Origin: Phialocephala subalpina
Taxonomy: Eukaryota; Ascomycota; Leotiomycetes; Helotiales; Mollisiaceae
Assembly (NCBI GenBank): GCA_900073065.1
Contig: FJOG01000028.1
Coordinates: 12,132 to 76,131, forward strand
DNA length: 64,000 bases
Reading direction: 5' to 3'
Shown: piece by piece, positions 1 through 11,873 of the stretch
How the letters are laid out: every line of letters starts with the position of its first letter
Numbering within the stretch: the first letter of the stretch is position 1
Translations under genes and position numbers: made by a program
Notes under the pieces: generated by a model
What the model was told of the DNA's origin: nothing
Database searches by the model: none
Seen by the model: only the letters and a program-made list of their open reading frames with translations

Positions 1-505
1 TTTATTAAATTAATTAAAAAAATTAAAATTTTTCTTAAAGGAATTTAATTTAATTTTTATTTTTATATAATTATTATTTGATTTAATTTTTATATTAAAA
101 TAAATTTATTATTTTATTAATATATTATTAGTTTATATTATTGAATTAAAAAATTAAAAAATTATTTGATTTCTTATTATATTATTTATTTTTATAATAA
201 TATATAAATTTTATTTGAATAATACGAATAATTATTATAATAATATTATATTACGAGATAATTTTAAAAAAAATTTAATTCTTTTATTAATATTTATAAA
301 ATTTCAAATATATTTATAAATTATATATAAATTAAAATCTCGAATCTCGAAGTTAAATTATTTAATATATAAAAATGAAAACCAGAACCAAAACTAATAA
401 CCTTTTTAGATTTCATATAAAAAGCTTATATTTTAAGTTTTAAAGAATTATTAAAGGGTAAAAATCGCGATTTTTAGTGTAAATAATGGCTTAAGTTTAA
501 GGGTG
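1..505. repeat. AT-rich RIP-like block (left)
   Basis: Almost pure A/T sequence dense in TpA, with stops in every frame and no readable protein. Sharp boundary near 505, where GC content returns to normal and a decayed CYTH gene begins. This is what repeat-induced point mutation leaves of transposon copies in Pezizomycotina; the original element cannot be identified by eye. It continues past the left edge of the window. Confidence 0.8.
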
Positions 506-1068
506 CCGACTTAATTGCTATCTCTTACCTGCGTTCCAACAGTAGAGGTTTAAGATTCAAGAAACACGAAAGCCTCGGCAAGCAAACTACCCAGGACACC
601 TCTAACGACCGAAACGGTTTCCTCTTTTCGAAAGGAGTTTATATTCGTCGGCGGAATAGGCATTAGGACGCGAAGATCTGCACCAGTGGAGATTTCATTA
701 ATTCAGCTTTTACGGAGGTCGATGGTAACAATGCAGTAAAAAAGGTCATCGAACAGAACTTAGTTGTCTCTGCAGACGGACTTGGCATCGAAGAAATGCT
801 GGAGCCTTGCGCCGAATTTGTCACGGATCGAGAGTCCTGGATAATGAACGGTAGGTTTAAGGCTGACGTCGACACAATAGACTTTGGATATATCGTTGGA
901 GATGTGGAGTTGATAGGAACCCTCTGGTATGCCAATGGCGAACATGGCGAGGAAGAGGAGGAAAGGGAGAAAAACTTGAAGCAAGAGATGGACTAAGAAA
1001 TTAAGGTTTTCATACAATCTTGCCTAGAAGCATTCCTAACTGGGCGCTCGCTTGGAAAACTGAGTGTC
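484..1068 (+). pseudogene. Thiamine-triphosphatase (CYTH domain) pseudogene
   Basis: One reading frame from about 484 to 1068 matches the fungal CYTH/thiamine-triphosphatase family: a SLGKQT segment, FSKGVYIRRRN, then SGDFINSAFTEVDG, FVTDRESW, DVDTIDFG and a C-terminal GKLSVYF. The family hydrolyses thiamine triphosphate using Glu/Lys/Arg residues in a beta-tunnel. The frame is broken by TAG at 664-666, where homologues have Trp, and TAA at 994-996; both fit C:G to T:A change at CpA. The N-terminus fades into the AT-rich block, with another stop near 484. Family assignment is from motif memory; the disruption is seen directly. Not expected to make a working enzyme. Confidence 0.8.
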
Positions 1069-1416
1069 TACTTCCATAGGCTCAGCGGTGGGATGTGGCT
1101 GTGTTGTCTTCGATAGCTGACGGAGAAGGGGTCCTCATTCACAAACTTCTATAGACGAAGATGCCATGGAGGAAATAGCTCGACAATCTTGGTTGAATCA
1201 AGATCACTGATGCGTGTGATAGTCGGCACCGGGAATAAAATCCTCCCATACTCCAGTACCTCAGACCGAGAATATCTCTTACTCGCAAACAAACGCTGTG
1301 TACGATAACTACCCGCTTGAACCAAAAACAACGATAGAATTAGTTCATTCTTATGCTACTCGTCCATGCAGGTTTCCACTTGGAGAATCTCTCTCAGACC
1401 AAGTGCTACTACTCAC

Positions 1417-1928
1417 CAACGACCTATTGATCCGCCCCTTCTCGCCTGGCTACCACGAACGATCTCTGACCATTCCAATTCCTTTGCCTTGTCACCACTC
1501 AAGCCGCACCCCGCTTCGCTTGCCTTACTCGTAGTCCAATTATAAAATCCGCCTATCTCTACGAACGCAATCCGCTCCTACCTCACTTGGGTCATCGCCT
1601 TCCTCATGCCGACATCTAAGATACTCTCACTCGCTTTCTCTTCTCCATCGCCTTTGTCCAAAAAGCGCATATACTCGTCCAAAATCAAATAACTCCCATC
1701 TCGCTTGCGGACACATCCACAAAACCAAGAACAATTGCCACTATCATAAAATAGGAAACACTGAAGGTTGTCAAAAAGTGAAAAAAGGCAAGGACGGAAT
1801 TGGAAGGCCCGAAACGGTGCGAGTTCCAAAGTACGGGCTGGCGACGATAAGATGCATTCCCTGTGGAGGAACTGCATTATTGGAATAGGTAGACGGGTGG
1901 AAGAAAGGTGCCTCATGTGTGTGCTCAA
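1417..1928 (-). pseudogene. Degraded reading frame, unrecognised family
   Basis: On the minus strand a frame with protein-like composition (SWFCGCVRKRDGSYLI, then SESILDVGMRKAMTQVR) runs into TAG at 1578-1580. It continues in the same frame with coherent sequence (ERIAFVEIGGFYNW, later GLSGDKAKELEWSE) to a TGA near 1417. The stop replaces what looks like a Trp codon (VR-W-E), again a CpA-type transition. The family is not recognised. Coherent protein on both sides of a nonsense codon, next to the RIP block and another pseudogene, suggests a decayed 3' gene fragment rather than noise. Confidence 0.4.
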
Positions 1929-2169
1929 AGAGAAGAACTGGAAATTCCTCGAGTATACGTGTAGTGGAGATGTGTGACACTTGTGGAAGGTCCGAAAGTT
2001 TGCTTAGCTTATGAAACTTTGATATTGTAGATATTTGGAAGGGCTAGTTCCTGTATGAGAACATAATGTAAACTGAAATTGAATCTCTCTAAGAAATCTG
2101 GGCATATCCCTCGTGATTTGAACACCAATAGACCTGAGATGATTCAAAGCACCAACTTTGCAAATTAGT

Positions 2170-2177
2170 TATAAATA
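2170..2177 (+). promoter_or_regulatory. TATA box of the Cys-rich small protein gene
   Basis: TATAAATA lies 148 bp before the ATG at 2318 and is followed by a pyrimidine-rich stretch, the usual layout of a fungal core promoter and transcription start region. Confidence 0.5.
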
Positions 2178-2317
2178 TCCTTCTCAACCCTCCTGTTCTT
2201 TAATCTGCCAAAGTCAGCTCATCAACTCACCTGCATCAAAAGGCCCATACACGAACGAAAAAGGAACGAAATCTCGCCGCTCCCCTCTACCACCACCAAA
2301 CCAAGCATTCGAGCAAG

Positions 2318-2599
2318 ATGTGCAAAGCCTACCGCGAGAAGTATGCATGTAACTGCACTGCAATCATACCCGCTCCTTGCGCAAACAACCCTGGCAACAT
2401 TTTCGATTGCAAAAAGATGCCATATCACAAGAACGGACCACCCATTATCGATCTGAGGTCCTCGAAGGAGCGATGTGTCTGCCACGGTGGCACACAGAGT
2501 TTGTGCTGTTGTCAGAAACAGAACACGAGCGCAGTCTGCTGGTACCACAAAGGAAATGCTAACAATTGCTGTCATTGTAGGAGAAGAGATGGAAAGTAA
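2318..2599 (+). CDS. Small cysteine-rich protein, hypothetical
   Basis: A single-exon frame of 93 residues with 14 cysteines (about 15 percent), including a CCC triplet (residues 63-65) and a CCHC tail (84-87), plus basic ends. There is no hydrophobic signal peptide, so it is probably intracellular; the paired Cys and His suggest metal binding, but no known zinc-finger spacing is evident. The start at 2318 has a good context (CAAGATG) and a TATA box upstream. It sits between two pseudogenes and the ABC exporter and looks intact. It resembles short conserved hypothetical proteins of ascomycetes; no function is assigned. Confidence 0.55.
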   Translation: MCKAYREKYACNCTAIIPAPCANNPGNIFDCKKMPYHKNGPPIIDLRSSKERCVCHGGTQSLCCCQKQNTSAVCWYHKGNANNCCHCRRRDGK

Positions 2600-2915
2600 A
2601 GGTTATGGAGCCGTTTGTAAATATGGGACTGTGCTTTGGGGCATTGAGGAGCCAAGAGTGTAGAACGGAGGCGATGGACTGGCGATGTAATGTGGATAGA
2701 GGTAGTGTAACATAAATGATGCTTGGATCGATGGTATTCTCGTTACTATGTGGCTTAATCATCGGTCATCACCAAAGAGATTCATTTTTGGCGAACTCGT
2801 TCCGTTTGATTTGAAAATTATATGCCCAAAAATATCCACAAGAAAAGCAAGACACGTGAAAGACAAGTGGAGTGGTGAGATCCCAATGAGACTTCGGTCA
2901 TCTCCGAGGCTCAAC

Positions 2916-5900
2916 TCATCTATCAAGAGCCTGTGACTGGCACTGTACACGCAATTAGCTAAACTCCCATCAAAGAATATTGAATGCCACTCACCATCTG
3001 ATAATACAATCCTCTACTCCTCAATAGAGCCTGATGGCTCCCCTTCTCCACCACTCTCCCATCCCCAATAACGAAAATGACATCCGCATTCTGCACTGTA
3101 GCTAACCTATGCGCGACAACGACCATCGTCCTTCCTCTTCCTGTCTTCTCAAAGACAGCCTGGACACTTTTCTCTGTCTCGGAGTCGAGATTCGAGGTTG
3201 CTTCGTCAAGGAGAAGGACTCGTGGATTTCGGATTAGAGCACGTGCTATCGCCAGTCGCTGTTTCTGGCCACCGGAAAGCGCGACGCCTTTAGTGCCCAC
3301 TTCGGTGTCGTAGCCTTCTGGCAATGAGGAGATAAAGTCATGGATCTCGGCGTCGCGACATGCTTGCCGAAGCACTTCATCTGGCGTTGTGTGTTCATCG
3401 ACGCCAAGAAGGATGTTGTCACGGATTGAGCCCTCGAATATAGAAGCTTCTTGTGCGACGAGTGATATTGAATTTCGGTAGTCCTTGAGACTCAGATCGT
3501 TAATATCGGTGCCATTGTACAGGATCCTTCCTGTTTGACAGCGATAGAATTTCTCTAGCAGGGATATGATGCTCGTCTTTCCAGATCCGGAAGGACCGAC
3601 GATGGCTGCAAATTGACCTTTCTCGATGGTCATGTTCAGTCCTTGGAGTACTGGAACATCACGAGTTGGGTATTTGAAGAAGATGTTCCGAAGCTCGAGC
3701 TTCACTCCCCGATGAGACTTTTCTTCGTCTTCTGACTCGTCTAGGTCGATAGGTATCTTCTCTTCTTCTTTGTGGCCTCTCGGTCTCATACCTCTAATCC
3801 TGTTTGCAGCTGCTGATGCTTGCGCAATATCTGGTAATGCTATTAGCGGGGAATTCATCTTATGCGGGGTAAAATAGCCTACTTGGGCCAAAACTCAACC
3901 ATTGACCGGCACTTATGCTGCCCTGTACCACCGCCAGATAAATGACCACTAGAATCCGGTCAGCGGCATTTCTCCATATGAATGAATTAGACTCACGATA
4001 ATTAAAAGGCCAGTATTCGTAGCTAGCAAGAAGTCTGCCACCATACCTGGATCTGATCAGCTCAGGGGCCCCGCTTATCAAATAGCGGGGAGACTCACCA
4101 CAGCACAAACGCCATGCACAGGAGCGCTATACTATCACTCATCGCAAAGACTAAAGTGGAGAACCTAGCTTTATGGAAAGCCTCCTTGATGTGAGTCTGC
4201 AACAACGTCTCATACCTCCCACAAATTTCGTCCTCTAGCGTTAGCGCCGTCACCGTTCTGATCGCACCAATACTTTCCGTCGCGAACTTCGCACTCTCAG
4301 CGAAGACTTCAAAATTCATTTTCTCAAACTGAGTCTCATATCGAATGCGAAAGAAGCCTGCTGCGAGAATGATAGGCATGGAAGAACAGACTGTGACGAG
4401 AGTGAGTTTCCAGCCGAAGTAGAAGGACATGGCGATGCAGCCGACGACATTGAAGATTGAGATGAAGACAAATGCCATGTTGATGCCGAGGAGTTGTTGT
4501 AGTTGGGTGGGGTCGTTGGCCATGCGGCCTGTGAGGCTGCCGATGGAGTTGTCTTCCTCGTCGTAGTAGGCAACTGGTTTGTGGAGGACGTTCTGAAAAT
4601 ACTCCTTCCTATACGCCGAGGTGATGTGCTAGAGTGATCAGTATTGGACAGTATGCTAGAAAAGAGCACTTACATATGAGATGGTATTTGAAGACCACCC
4701 TAGGACAAAATAGCTGACTCCAACGCCTGCTGCCAGGACAGTGAACATCAGACACCACCAATTTGTCTGTTGCTGCAGATACCAACCCCAATAGCTGAAC
4801 ACCGAGATCAACTTCGCAAACAAAAATGACTGCAATGGAAAGGCAGCTAATATCGGACATCAGCACAATCTCTCCTCGCTGCTTGGACATTGACTACTCG
4901 CCTCCAGCTCCAAAACTCGCCAACAGCATCAAGATATACCAAGGCCAATGTGGCTTCTGTTCCCACAACAGAAGCCCAAAACTTCCAAAGAATCCTCTCT
5001 TCTCATACTCGGGTTCTTCATACATCTTTTCAACCTCAGGCTCGATACTGAAATTCTCCAAAACAAGAGTTTTTCTTTTTTCGTCAGAATCAGAGTCAAA
5101 ATTAATCCAATCCATATCTCGCTTCTCTTCCTCACCCAAAGAAAGATGCTGCGCATTAGCAAGCCCCCAGTATTCGCCTTTCTGATCAGCTAATAGCTCA
5201 AAATGAGTTCCCTGCTGGACGACCTTGCCTTTCTTCAACACAACGATGTTGTCAGCTTTCATGATCGTAGACAAACGATGGGCAATCATGATTGTGGTTC
5301 TGTTCTTGGAGACTTTGTCGAGGGCTGCTTGCACAATCTTCTCGCCGCGGACATCGATGGCGCTCGTAGCTTCATCGAGGATCAAGATTTTGGGCTGCTT
5401 GACGATACTTCTTGCGATCGCGAGGCGTTGGCGCTGGCCACCGCTGAGCTTGATTCCTGCATCGCCACATTGGGTGTCGTACCCCTAGAAATCGTTACTC
5501 ATTTACATCTAGTTAAGGAGTGGGAAACTTACATCTGGTAGTCGAACGATGAACTCATCCGCGAATGCTTCTTTGCAAGCATACTCCACAAGCTCTCGCT
5601 TCTTCTCCTCAATCTCGTGTTCCCATTCCGTGCCAATGAGACCGTATTCTACGTTTTTGAAGATCGTGTCATTGAAGAGGAATGGTTCTTGCTGTACTAG
5701 TCCAATTTGGGACCTCCACCACTTGAGGTCAATCTTATGGAGCTGAGTCCCGCCTGTTGTGATGGTGCCGGTGCGGAAGAAGAGTGTCTGAACTTGTTAG
5801 TACCATTCACGTGATAGCGGGTTAGACTTACAAGGATATTCTCAGCTAGATCTCCATCAAGCTCATACCATCTCTCAATGAGCCCAACGATGGTACTCTT

Positions 5901-7807
5901 GCCTGATCCAGATGGCCCCACGATAGCTGTCAATTTTCCAGCTGGAAATCTCAAGCTGACACCATCGAGAACCTTGACATCGGGTCTGATCGGATAACAG
6001 AAGTTGACATTTTCAAGAACGATGTCCTCGGATGAAGTAGCCTCAGGAGGTCTGAGATTCCCGAACTTCGGGAGGGGATGGTCGATGATTGTGAAGAAAA
6101 TGCTAGCGGAGCTAGCTGAACGTGCAGCTGCTGAGATTGGCGTAGCGATGCTGCCGATTGACATCGTGATGGTCATTATGGACATCAAAACGCTGCACTG
6201 CGTTAGATAAGGAGCCTCGGTGATCGAGAGGAATACTTACATGATCATAGTCGTAACGCTAGTGATTTTAAATTCCATGTACAGATGAATTGCGTACCAA
6301 AATGAAAGCGCAAAGGTCGCATGAATAGCAAAGAACACTTCAAGGGTCAGCAGGGATCTTTTAGAGGAATTAACGTAGACCTACCTGGAGCTTGCTGCAT
6401 GGCAACCCAAGGGGACATCAAGAGGCCCCTCCGCTTGGACTCATCCACCCAGCTCGCATATCGCTTAGCCATCTTACTCTCAGCACCGCAAGCAGCCACC
6501 ATCCTAATCGACGAAAACACCTCACTTGCAATGGCAGACGTCATGCGATCAGCATGTTCCACCTCCTTTGCCTTCTTCACCAAGAATGGTATCGTAGCAC
6601 CATAGAAAACAGTGATGAACAGCAATCCGCTACTCGTCACAAGAGTGAGTAGCCAACTGTACTTGAAAGCTATGACTAGAGCTGTAATTACGAGAGAAGT
6701 GCTTTGGAAGAGCATGGAGAGTCGGTCTGAGATGCCAATTTGCAGGATGTTTGCAGTGATGGTTATGATGGCCGATGTTTGACCTGGCGGGATGGCATCG
6801 AGAACTGAGATTGGCTGGGCGAAGAGGGCTTGCATGTAAGCTAATCTCATTGCTGCTGATATGCGGAGACTGATCATGCGAAAACCAAGCTAGGGGATCA
6901 TTAGTGGCGTTTCTTGTGGCTTGGAAGCGGGAAAACTTACAATTGCGACGTAGTCGAGGGCAAGCCTGCCGATGAAGAGGTACACCATGTATAATCTGGA
7001 TATCGAGTGAGCTCCCTTCATTAACGGAGATCTCGGGGACATGCTTACACATTTTGGTTGATTGTGTGCTCGAACATAGCTTTGGTCTCGCCAGACCATG
7101 GATTATAAAACGCGCCGAAAGCACCAACCAGCTGGCCTGTGAAGATTTAGCTAGGACGTGATATGAGATAGTTCTCGACTTACCGAAGACGACGTTCATG
7201 AGAGGAAGTGTCACGCCCGTACATATCGAGGCAAAAGTGGCACCGACAAGCAGTAACTTATCACCTGTTGTCGAATAAGAAAAGATCCGCTGCCTTGCAT
7301 GTGAGTATTCTGTTAGAGATCCAAACTTATGGTTCTACTGACAAAGAAATGCGAGAAAGCGACTTTGTACTCTGCGGTACTAAATACTTTCTTCTTAGCC
7401 TCCTTTGGAGGGGTCGCCGCCTTCGATTCTTCTTCGATGCCATGATTTTTGGGCTCTGGCGACACAGGTAGCGTTGCGGATGTCGACCATGGTGTTGATG
7501 AGATGTCTTCTGTCCTCTGGTGGCTGTTCAGATCTGCTGCTGGTACACTCTCGTGTGGTTTTGGCGATACTGGCAGAGTCGCTGAGGTTGACCACGGATT
7601 TGGCGACGGCGGCGTGGGCGGTCTTTCAGTATCTGACAACATCGTCTTCTCATGACCATCGCCTTCTACCTCAACCTCATGATTTCGATTCTCGACGTCA
7701 GCTTCCTCAAGGAAACTCAAGGTCGCCGACGGTGACCACGGACGAGAGGAGTCCGAAGTAGGTGGACGGTCTTGCGCCGCAGAATCATCGATTGAGGGTT
7801 TCTCCAT
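2916..7807 (-). CDS. MDR/P-glycoprotein-type ABC exporter (full transporter)
   Basis: Fifteen exons join to 4197 nt (1398 aa): 7807-7343, 7289-7184, 7136-7049, 6995-6941, 6889-6385, 6337-6241, 6192-5832, 5787-5533, 5484-4902, 4846-4674, 4628-4099, 4046-3997, 3948-3883, 3830-2995, 2942-2916. Layout: about 150-residue cytosolic tail, TMD1, NBD1 (Walker [10 protein letters not shown] near 530, signature [14 protein letters not shown], Walker [12 protein letters not shown]), TMD2, NBD2 ([34 protein letters not shown]), ending in CQSQALDR. Both ATP sites look intact. This ABCB class exports hydrophobic metabolites or drugs at the plasma membrane. The tail carries three PWS(T/P)SATL repeats (residues 22-30, 70-82, 105-118). 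Intron 4847-4901 needs a GC donor (GCGAGT). The start at 7807 is the first ATG giving this tail. Beside the PKS locus, so self-protection or product export is likely but inferred. Confidence 0.92.
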
Positions 7808-8987
7808 ATCCACGATGAGATGCACTACATCTCCCACGCACGGAAGAATCACTTCAGCGAGAGCGTCTCCAGAATCGCGGCAAGAAAGAACTTGAACCAA
7901 AAACTGTGATCAAAAAAGCAACCGGATAAAATAAACTCAGACGATATCACAATTAGGAGGAACTTCTAGAAGAGGAAAACTGTATATTCTCCCAAGGCCC
8001 ATTACATGAAGTTACTGGCAGGAAGAATGGGGCTGCTCAATCTATCGGATAAGGAAAGATAGTGTCAGGTACAAGCGAGGATGCAGCAAGGAAGCTCCGG
8101 GAGAACATTCCAAGTTCTCGCCACTGTCCAACTGCAGGGCACTATCGACGATAAGGTTTGTGGACCTTATAATATATTATGAGATGAACGGGCATGTGGT
8201 TTACCCCTGCAGCTGGCAAAAGTCGTGCAGCCGGTTCCTCCGCTCGGCACCCCGTCCGCTCCCACTATAATCTAAACAAGCCACATGTATTGCCATTCAA
8301 CGGTGCCAATTAATTCTTCGATACATAAAAAACGCCGCATTGGCAAGGATAGCATTCGAGGTAGAGCTCAAGCTTGTACTTTGCAATACCAATGATGAGA
8401 TCTCTCCGTTATGGTGTTCAGCCTGATGCAAAACTCCGTTGGCCCGCTAAATTAGACCGAAGGCTCGAATCGGCTTACAGTCTACTCGACTGCCCTCGTG
8501 ACTCCGACGGTACTTCGGAGAGAGGAGCGGGAGTGCGCTTCAAGTTGAGCTTGGAGATCAGCTTTGGTGGCATTGACCATAAGAATGTGCTTGACTATCC
8601 CGCACCATTATGTGGCAAATTTCGAAAAGAAGGGACTCAGAAACTGTTCGCTGGAATTGTAAAATATTCAAAGCAGGAATAGCAGTTTGTGTTCGTCACC
8701 ATTCTCAATGTAATTCCCGTGGACTGTTTCAACGACAACTTCGTGATTCAAATACTCAGATAATCAAGATAATTGGCAAACTTCAAAACACATCGCTAGT
8801 CAGATACATATGAAGACTTCGGCCCAATACTATGACTAATGTGTATCCCTCGTTGAGGTATTTTGAAAGGCTTCAAACTCATTTCCAATCCTCCATCTGT
8901 AAACTCCAAATCACTTGACGGACAATATCAATCTTGCACTAAAGCGCCCGCCACGAATATAACTCCACCTCATCTCGAATGACAAAT
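7808..8987. other. Intergenic region between ABC exporter and hydrolase
   Basis: About 1.2 kb holding the ABC exporter's promoter (minus strand) and the hydrolase 3' flank. Short frames such as 8374-8682 lack homology, codon bias or splice structure that I recognise. A GACCGA element occurs at about 8456, similar to repeats in the PKS promoter. Nothing else noted. Confidence 0.5.
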
Positions 8988-9946
8988 TTAAACATCGGAT
9001 TCAGAGTCAATGTTTGCAATCATCGTGCGTACAATATCTCCGAGTTCTCTCACGGTCTCCTTGTCTCGTGGCAGAGTATGGCCTTTGGCGTGGTCGAAGA
9101 GATAGGCGGTATCGGGATCGCAGATGTTGTAAAGTGCGATGGATCCCGCAAGGTAAGGGTCCAAAGACCCAACTTGGATGGAGTCAGCAGGGCAAGTTAC
9201 AAGCAGAGCGGAATAGCACTTACTAATGTGACAGGTGGGAATAGTGATAGTCAAATCAGACTCATCTGCGAGAACAATAGAGTCCAGATCAGGGCTCATG
9301 GGTGGCCAGCCAGCAAAGAAGAGGGCGCACTTGAACATGGTCGGTATTCCTTGCGTCTCAAATCTTCGCTGCTCGTGCAGCAACAATGTCGCTGCGACCG
9401 TGGCCCCCTCGGAGTATCCAATGATTCCGTCGAACGGGCCATCTCTCTCCATGATACTATATAGATAGTCGATCGCATCCTGTGCGCTTTGGTTCGCACC
9501 CCAACCGCCATCAGAATGAACTGGGCTATCGACAGCTCCAATGTCAACCTTCATCAGCTCACGCATTTGATCCTCGGCAGTCGCGCCCTCGGGAAAGTTT
9601 CGAATTCGGTCAAGCACATCGTTTTCTCCATCCTCCCCTTTGTAAGGTTCGATGAATCGAAAATATGGACCCAGTCCAAAGAACTCCTCAAATCCATCTG
9701 GCGGAAATGCTTGCACCGGGCCATGAATGAAGTGTAGTTCGGCAGTATCGTCGGAGCGCAGCTCGTTGACGAGAGGTGCTGGTACTTGTTAGCATGACTT
9801 TTTGGCACATTGGGAATGGTGTCGTACCTAGTTGAACCTGGAACTTCTGTGTACTGTTAGCAACTATCACGATAACTGCAGCCGGACTGCGAGGGAAAGC
9901 TTACGTCTGAGCTCCCGTAGGCTCCGCAGAGACACAAGAATCTCAT
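8988..9946 (-). CDS. FSH1-family serine hydrolase (LovG-like trans thioesterase candidate)
   Basis: Four exons, 9946-9905, 9846-9828, 9778-9224 and 9172-8988, total 801 nt (266 aa). It starts MRFLCLCGAYGSS, the typical first beta strand of the FSH1 (DUF341) alpha/beta hydrolases. Nucleophile elbow GYSEGA places Ser at about 143; Asp210 (SLDPYL) and His237 (HAKGHTLP) complete a plausible triad. FSH1 proteins beside HR-PKS genes, such as LovG of lovastatin or the brefeldin thiohydrolase, release the polyketide from the ACP. It lies 2 kb from and divergent to the HR-PKS, which has no release domain of its own, supporting that role. Introns are GT-AG, 49-58 bp. A general esterase remains possible. 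Confidence 0.88.
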
Positions 9947-10437
9947 GATGCAGAAGTTGCAATCTCGATCGACGGTAAACTATGTATGCAGGTACAAGTC
10001 TGGGAGAATGTGATCAAAGGCAGAAATTCATCAAGTCTGGAACTCCGCAGATTATCTATGTTGGAGTTGTCTGACCCTTATGGAATTTTCATTATGGGGC
10101 TAGATCATACTACATCCAAAACATTAGTTATCCTCAAGAGCCGTACAGTAACGATAGTGCTCGAAGATGGGCTGAAATATCGATGGCACTACCGTACTCT
10201 TATGACAAGAACAGCCGGCAATACAGACTCTAAGGCGTCCCTTCTGTCCGGGAGCATCCGTCATGTGCCATGCTCTCTTGCCACGAATTGGAAGCAACTG
10301 TGCTTCAAGGCGCTGCGAGCGTGGCACGCACGGGATTCGAGAAGGCAGGAGGGACAAGGGCAAGACTCGTTTCGATCCGACTCCATTAGCCAAGGGCATG
10401 CATCCACTCGATGCCTACCGCACATCATCGGGCCGTT

Positions 10438-10651
10438 GACCGATGGGAAAGCTCAACCGAGATTTAGGATCGGTCGTGATATATCCCCAGGTTCATAATG
10501 TCGATCGGACCCTGAAGCTTAGAGCTCCAGAGTTGCACTGCATCTGCGTCCAGGTGTAAGCCAGGTGAATAGTTCAGCCTGAGCAAGGCTAAGTCAGGGC
10601 GCCAGGAACGATAAGGATCTCGGAAGCTCGGTCCTGGGTTGTAGACCGATC
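10438..10651. promoter_or_regulatory. Cluster of GATCGGTC-like elements
   Basis: Four related octamers fall within 214 bp: GACCGATG (10438-10445), GATCGGTC (10468-10475), GATCGGAC (10503-10510) and GACCGATC (10644-10651). They are the same core read on either strand. Spacing and dyad character suit sites for a dimeric Zn2Cys6 regulator of the neighbouring hydrolase and PKS genes, but no binding protein is known from the sequence. Confidence 0.35.
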
Positions 10652-11866
10652 CAATATACGTTATCTACTCTGCTGTGCTCGAAGTGAGAAGTATTGAGAA
10701 GGCGTGCGGAAGTGGGGGTTGTACAAAGCGATAAGCAGCGAGGGGAGATGATGGAGAGGGATGAAGTGAGGTTGAGAAAAGAATCCTAGCCTAACACCGC
10801 AGCTCGGCTGCTGGGTGGCGCTTGCCCTCTTCTGTATTAGCCCACAATTAACCGACAAATAGGGACGCCACCACCACGCGTCGCCGAAACCTAAATCTAC
10901 ATCTCACTTTTGCCTCATTTATATCCACTACGATTACGATACCATCATTCACCATGTCAGCTCTCGACCAAGGGACAAGTGTTCCCTCTTCCACCCCTGT
11001 CTGCATGAAGCGCCATTTGCACAGCATCTTGGCGCTCTAGTAGCTGGCAAGCCCTATCCGCGGATGGTCCATCTCCACGCCCGCCTCCACCTCGAGTCAA
11101 TATATTTTGCTGCTCCGGCTTGTCCGGAGCTCGATTGATCTTTTTTCCAGACGGCCAGGCGGCGCGCCGCTTACTCGGAATGCCCACACGGAAATTGATA
11201 GCTGTCAATGGATGTACTCCAGCGAGTATACGCAGCTCCAAGCGAGATTGGAGCCGATAGAGTACCTCTCATCGGGACCTCTTCAACAAGATCATCTCAT
11301 CTTTTCTCCAGCTCTACCCTGCTAGCACGCTATGTTTCCCCAGCATTTCAGGAATTCCCCCGACCCAACGGCAGATCCGCAAAAGTGCCGGAAATACCCC
11401 TCTCGGCAAAGATCCAGGGTCATTAAGATAAGGCACGCCAGACACACGTCGTCCAGCATGTGATGGATGCTGTACCTGCCCCTTGAATTGAATCGCATCT
11501 CGTTGTTCTTCAATTTTTGCATTGCAATATGCGTTTGAGATTGCGAAGTTGTCTTCAGACTCACACTCCTCAGCGATCGTCCTTTCATCCGCAAATATGC
11601 AAAATACAACGCCCTTGTTCGGAGCCTGTCCTGTGGTGTCATCGTTCCAGTATACTGTATTGAGTGTTTTTAATCTATCGTCGATTGCCAATTATCCTTA
11701 CTGAATGTGCAATGCTGTTTCCGCCCGTTCTCTAGATAAGAATAGGTTACCGATAAGGATAACCGCGAGTACCACAGGATCCAGACGCGTGTCCATTGCA
11801 AACTCTTTAGGTTTTGACGAGAAGTCTTCCAGTCGGCGAACGGGAAATTGCCTCACCTGTGGAATG

Positions 11867-11873
11867 TATATAA
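11867..11873 (+). promoter_or_regulatory. TATA box of HR-PKS
   Basis: TATATAA lies 94 bp before the PKS ATG at 11967, the only strong TATA in the proximal promoter. Confidence 0.55.

Noticed and set aside
9986..10498. 170-codon plus-strand frame between hydrolase and PKS
   Set aside because: No family features, poor codon character, and it lies in the divergent promoter with repeated regulatory-type elements.
10953..11330. ATG-led frame after a leader-like sequence, with another frame continuing after its stop
   Set aside because: Only 28 codons, and no consistent splice model or homologous family could be seen for the continuation.
11314..11691. 125-codon minus frame upstream of the PKS
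   Set aside because: Starts at TTG, no recognisable domain, overlaps the PKS promoter; the apparent order in its first half is not enough.
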